DNA of 64,000 nt from contig RCTD01000043.1 of NCBI GenBank assembly GCA_014898415.1, positions 1 through 64,000 on the forward strand. Direction: 5' to 3'. The stretch's first letter is position 1. Every line of letters begins with the position of its first letter. The translations under genes and the position numbers were made by a program. The notes beneath the pieces are model-generated. The model was not told the DNA's origin. It was given only the letters and a program-made list of their open reading frames with translations, and did no database searches. Positions 61,521 through 64,000 of the stretch are shown here, one piece after another. This DNA is from Stromatinia cepivora. Taxonomy: Eukaryota > Ascomycota > Leotiomycetes > Helotiales > Sclerotiniaceae.

Positions 61521-61694
61521 AATTCATAATTTAGAAATTAAGGGTAAGAAAAAAAACAATATTTTCGAATAATATTAAGAAAATCTATATACAAACAAAA
61601 GAATATAAACGATATATTTAAACAAAAACAAACGGAGTATACATGAATATATATAAATATTATTCTATTTTTTATTTAGAAAAGCTTTTAATAA

Positions 61695-61844
61695 TATAAC
61701 GAATTCAATAAGCATTTAAAGATCAATCTTAGAATTAAAAGTTATAGAGTTAAAGAGAGAGTGCTACGAAGCTATATATATGATCAGCTCGAAGTTTAGT
61801 ACCGTACTAGCCCGATCGGACGCGATCACGTGTATCTCGTGACA
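61695..61844 (-). repeat. 5' LTR of gag-only element copy 2, 150 bp
   Basis: Starts TATAACG (decayed) and ends ATCTCGTGACA. Its right half is unmutated, as in copy 1. Confidence 0.92.
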
Positions 61845-62831
61845 TGAATTGAATTTTCATATCTTATTATTTAGTGGTATATATATTATTCATATACTCC
61901 TTTTTTTCAATTCGATAAATTCAATGGATTTTATAATGGATTATATAAACGAAAAGGATTATAACGGAATTCAAATTTATCGATATTTTGAAGAATCCTT
62001 AAAAGAGCGGATTCCGCTGTATAAAAAGGGAGCGGAATATTCAATGGAAAACGACAGATTGTGGTTGCCGAAACAGCCCTAAATCTCAAAATTATCCCAA
62101 AAAATCAAACAACAAATCATCAAGCTTCACTTCGCTTCTCCTCACCTTTTCCTTCCCCACTCCCAGTGCAGACTGCTCAGGGTTTTTTTCCCTATACCTG
62201 CCACTACGATTCCGGAAACCAGAAAGCATGAAAACATGCCGCCATTAGCCAGCTGAGTTGAAAATCTCCACAACCGACAGACCGCGGCGTCACCAAACAC
62301 CGCGACAGAAAAGGCTGCAAATCAACGAGTTGAGCTTATTCAACCCAGAATCACTAGTCGTACCAAATGCTAATATATCGTTGCTCAGGGTTTCCACTAG
62401 TCCGGACTGCAGTCCCATCATCAGAGGTTTTCAGTCTATGGATCTAATTGAATTACTCGAAGTAGTTGAAATTTTGAATTCATTTTGAATTTTGAATCGT
62501 TTAAAAACGTTGAAAACTCTAATTTAGTCTGCTAGTCCGGAATATTGGATTCTCTGTCGCCATTTGCATATTTTTGAGGGAAAACTCAAACCTCATTCTC
62601 GTACAATAAAGGGAATGCCGTCACACCAATTTCCCAGATAAAGACATTGATCGACATGTGTAACATTAGAAGACTTAACACACCACAAGATGTGTCGATT
62701 AAGATTTTCCTAACCCTCCCAGTGCAAGCTCAACTCAATCATTTTCTTCTTTTTTCTCGTCTTTTTCTTTCAATCTCGGAATCTGAATTCCAAATTTTAA
62801 CAGCGGAAAGGTAAATGAAAGGCCCAGAAAT
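61845..62831. other. Intergenic, no supported gene
   Basis: Short frames only. Composition changes from AT-rich to balanced near 62,020. The last 150 bp, with a TC-rich tract (TTTTCTTCTTTTTTCTCG), look like the promoter of the next gene. Confidence 0.5.
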
Positions 62832-63452
62832 ATGACAGACCCCAAGCCTCCCATTCTGAAACCCCCATCACGGGCTCGTCCTCGACCTTCTACTCCCGGG
62901 GCTTCTTTTCTTCACACAACATCTTTGAGTGGTCCTACTAAATACTCCTCGAATACAGCAGAAAGTACTAAAACTCTCACACCAAATGCCTTGGCTTCAT
63001 CCCCACCTTCTCCAGTGGGATTTCGCAGACCCGGAGAACCAGAGCCCGCATCGAGATCCAAAACGTCATTGACACTCTCACTTCCCGAGGAAGAGACGTT
63101 TGGTCAGCCTAGTATTGACTTACCTGGCTTGAACATAGCTAGAGATTTTGGATTTGGGTCGTGTGCTGGGTTAAGAACGTCAAGGATCGAAGGGAGAAGA
63201 TCCATTGTTGCTGTGGAAGAAGTGAAAGAGGAAAGCTTCGGGGATGTGAATCTAGATGTCCATGAACGACAGATTGAAGGAAGAGGACATGAATTGGGAT
63301 TAAAGGAAGAGGGCCTGGAGGCAATGAAGGAGAGAAGAATTGCAGAGATACTTGATCGACAGGTAGATGAGGAGAAGGACAAAAACAATAGATTCTTTGG
63401 TCGATTGAAAAATATTTGGGGGGATGTTGCTGGAAAATGTTGTTGTTCGTAA
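62832..63452 (+). CDS. Small protein of unknown function with CaaX-like C-terminus, 206 residues
   Basis: A single-exon frame. The N-terminal 85 residues are Pro/Ser/Thr-rich and probably disordered (PPILKPPSRARPRPSTPGAS); the middle has a charged segment with VEEVKEESFGD, and residues about 145-190 are predicted by eye to be helical (EGLEAMKERRIAEILDRQ). The protein ends GKCCCS, which fits a CaaX prenylation box (Cys four from the end) or palmitoylated cysteines, so membrane attachment is possible. No known domain recognised. The first ATG of the frame is used; a TC-rich leader precedes it. Confidence 0.68.
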   Translation: MTDPKPPILKPPSRARPRPSTPGASFLHTTSLSGPTKYSSNTAESTKTLTPNALASSPPSPVGFRRPGEPEPASRSKTSLTLSLPEEETFGQPSIDLPGLNIARDFGFGSCAGLRTSRIEGRRSIVAVEEVKEESFGDVNLDVHERQIEGRGHELGLKEEGLEAMKERRIAEILDRQVDEEKDKNNRFFGRLKNIWGDVAGKCCCS

Positions 63453-64000
63453 AGGGCATGTGAGATGGTGAATGTCATTTAACAGTGTCGTGCATGGGGC
63501 GCTGTTTCAACCACGATCGAAATCCAGCTGTTTCCATTCCCGGTGACTTTAGACAGATAAGAATTCCTCGAAGAAATGCATTCCAAAGAACATGAATGCG
63601 CGGATTTTGAAGAATCAATTTCTCCGGAAAAATATATTGAAATGCAGAAGAAAAATTTTGTAATCAAGAGTGGAAAACTGACAGCAATCAATATGGAGTC
63701 CAATCCCTCTCGAATACTCATGCAGCCAGAAAGTACAAAACTCTGAACGCTAGGAAATATTCATTTTCAATGGTCAAATTGCCCCATTTTAGAGATTTCC
63801 CTTCTTCCTTAATACGGATCTGGCGTTCGGAGTTTTAAACTTTCTGGCAGCAAAAATAGCCTTTAATTAGGTTTTGATTGTAGGTGTGGAGGGGGATTGA
63901 TTAATTTATTACTGGAGCTACGATTCTGAGGCTATACGAACGAAGTATGGACCCATAATCACACTTTTCACATCTCCACTCCCTCAACATCGCTGCCACC
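63453..64000. other. 3' flank, no gene seen
   Basis: Only short frames; the nearest gene may begin beyond the window. Confidence 0.5.

Larger units (their letters stand above)
60169..61844 (-). mobile_element. Gag-only LTR retrotransposon (TR-GAG-like), copy 2
   Basis: 1,676 bp with 150-bp LTRs (60169-60318 and 61695-61844), sense on the minus strand. The flanks TAAAC (60164-60168) and TGAAT (61845-61849) differ by two transitions, which fits a target duplication altered by RIP. On the minus strand a purine tract (AAAAGAGGGGGGTAG) abuts the left LTR. The interior has only a gag-like gene. It matches copy 1 base for base in layout, with scattered C/T and G/A differences, and lies isolated in a gene-bearing region rather than in the large AT block. 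Confidence 0.9.

Noticed and set aside
61849..62082. 77-codon frame right of the gag-only element
   Set aside because: Starts at the element's edge in AT-rich DNA; no motif or leader.

Overview
The window is nuclear DNA of a filamentous ascomycete. Short introns of 47-104 bp with fungal splice signals, a secreted large-subunit catalase, a fungal GH31 glucosidase and C-to-T (RIP-type) decay of transposons all point that way. Gene style and extreme AT-rich isochores suggest Leotiomycetes, perhaps near Botrytis, Sclerotinia or Monilinia; this is inference.

Positions 1 to about 34,300 form one AT-rich block made almost wholly of dead, nested transposons. From left: an LTR (46-337, minus) of family C; a Ty3/gypsy element A (2132-9172, minus, TSD AAATT) inserted in AT-rich DNA that on its right side is the protease-RT-RNase H part of a second gypsy family B (9178-13003, plus); a 4.9 kb family C element with 292-bp LTRs and no recognisable pol (13004-17916); then a four-element nest at 18742-33608. 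The nest is a Ty1/copia element (plus, TSD TAATA) carrying an inverted copy of the same family (21908-27407, TSD TATAT) and a gag-only LTR element (29529-33389, TSD ATGTT), which itself carries a pogo/Fot-type DNA transposon (31135-33317, TA duplication) inside its right LTR. The gag-only element recurs at 60169-61844 with exactly the same length (1676 bp) once pogo is removed.

Positions about 34,300-59,750 are a gene island of balanced base composition: an NAD(P)-binding Rossmann protein, a Psk1/Ypk3-like S6-kinase-type AGC kinase, a divergent pair (metallo-beta-lactamase-fold lactonase and zinc alcohol dehydrogenase), a secreted catalase, a secreted GH31 alpha-glucosidase, a DOMON plus partial cytochrome b561 protein, and a 1,541-residue protein joining C2H2 fingers, coiled coil, TPR, Myb/SANT, SH3 and a C-terminal membrane hairpin. 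After the second gag-only element comes a small unknown protein ending in a CaaX-like box (62832-63452).

The best leads are the gag-only LTR elements (resembling the TR-GAG class described from plants), the zinc-finger/Myb/SH3/membrane protein, and the divergent lactonase-alcohol dehydrogenase pair, which could act in sequence on lactones. No tRNA, rRNA or CRISPR array was seen.
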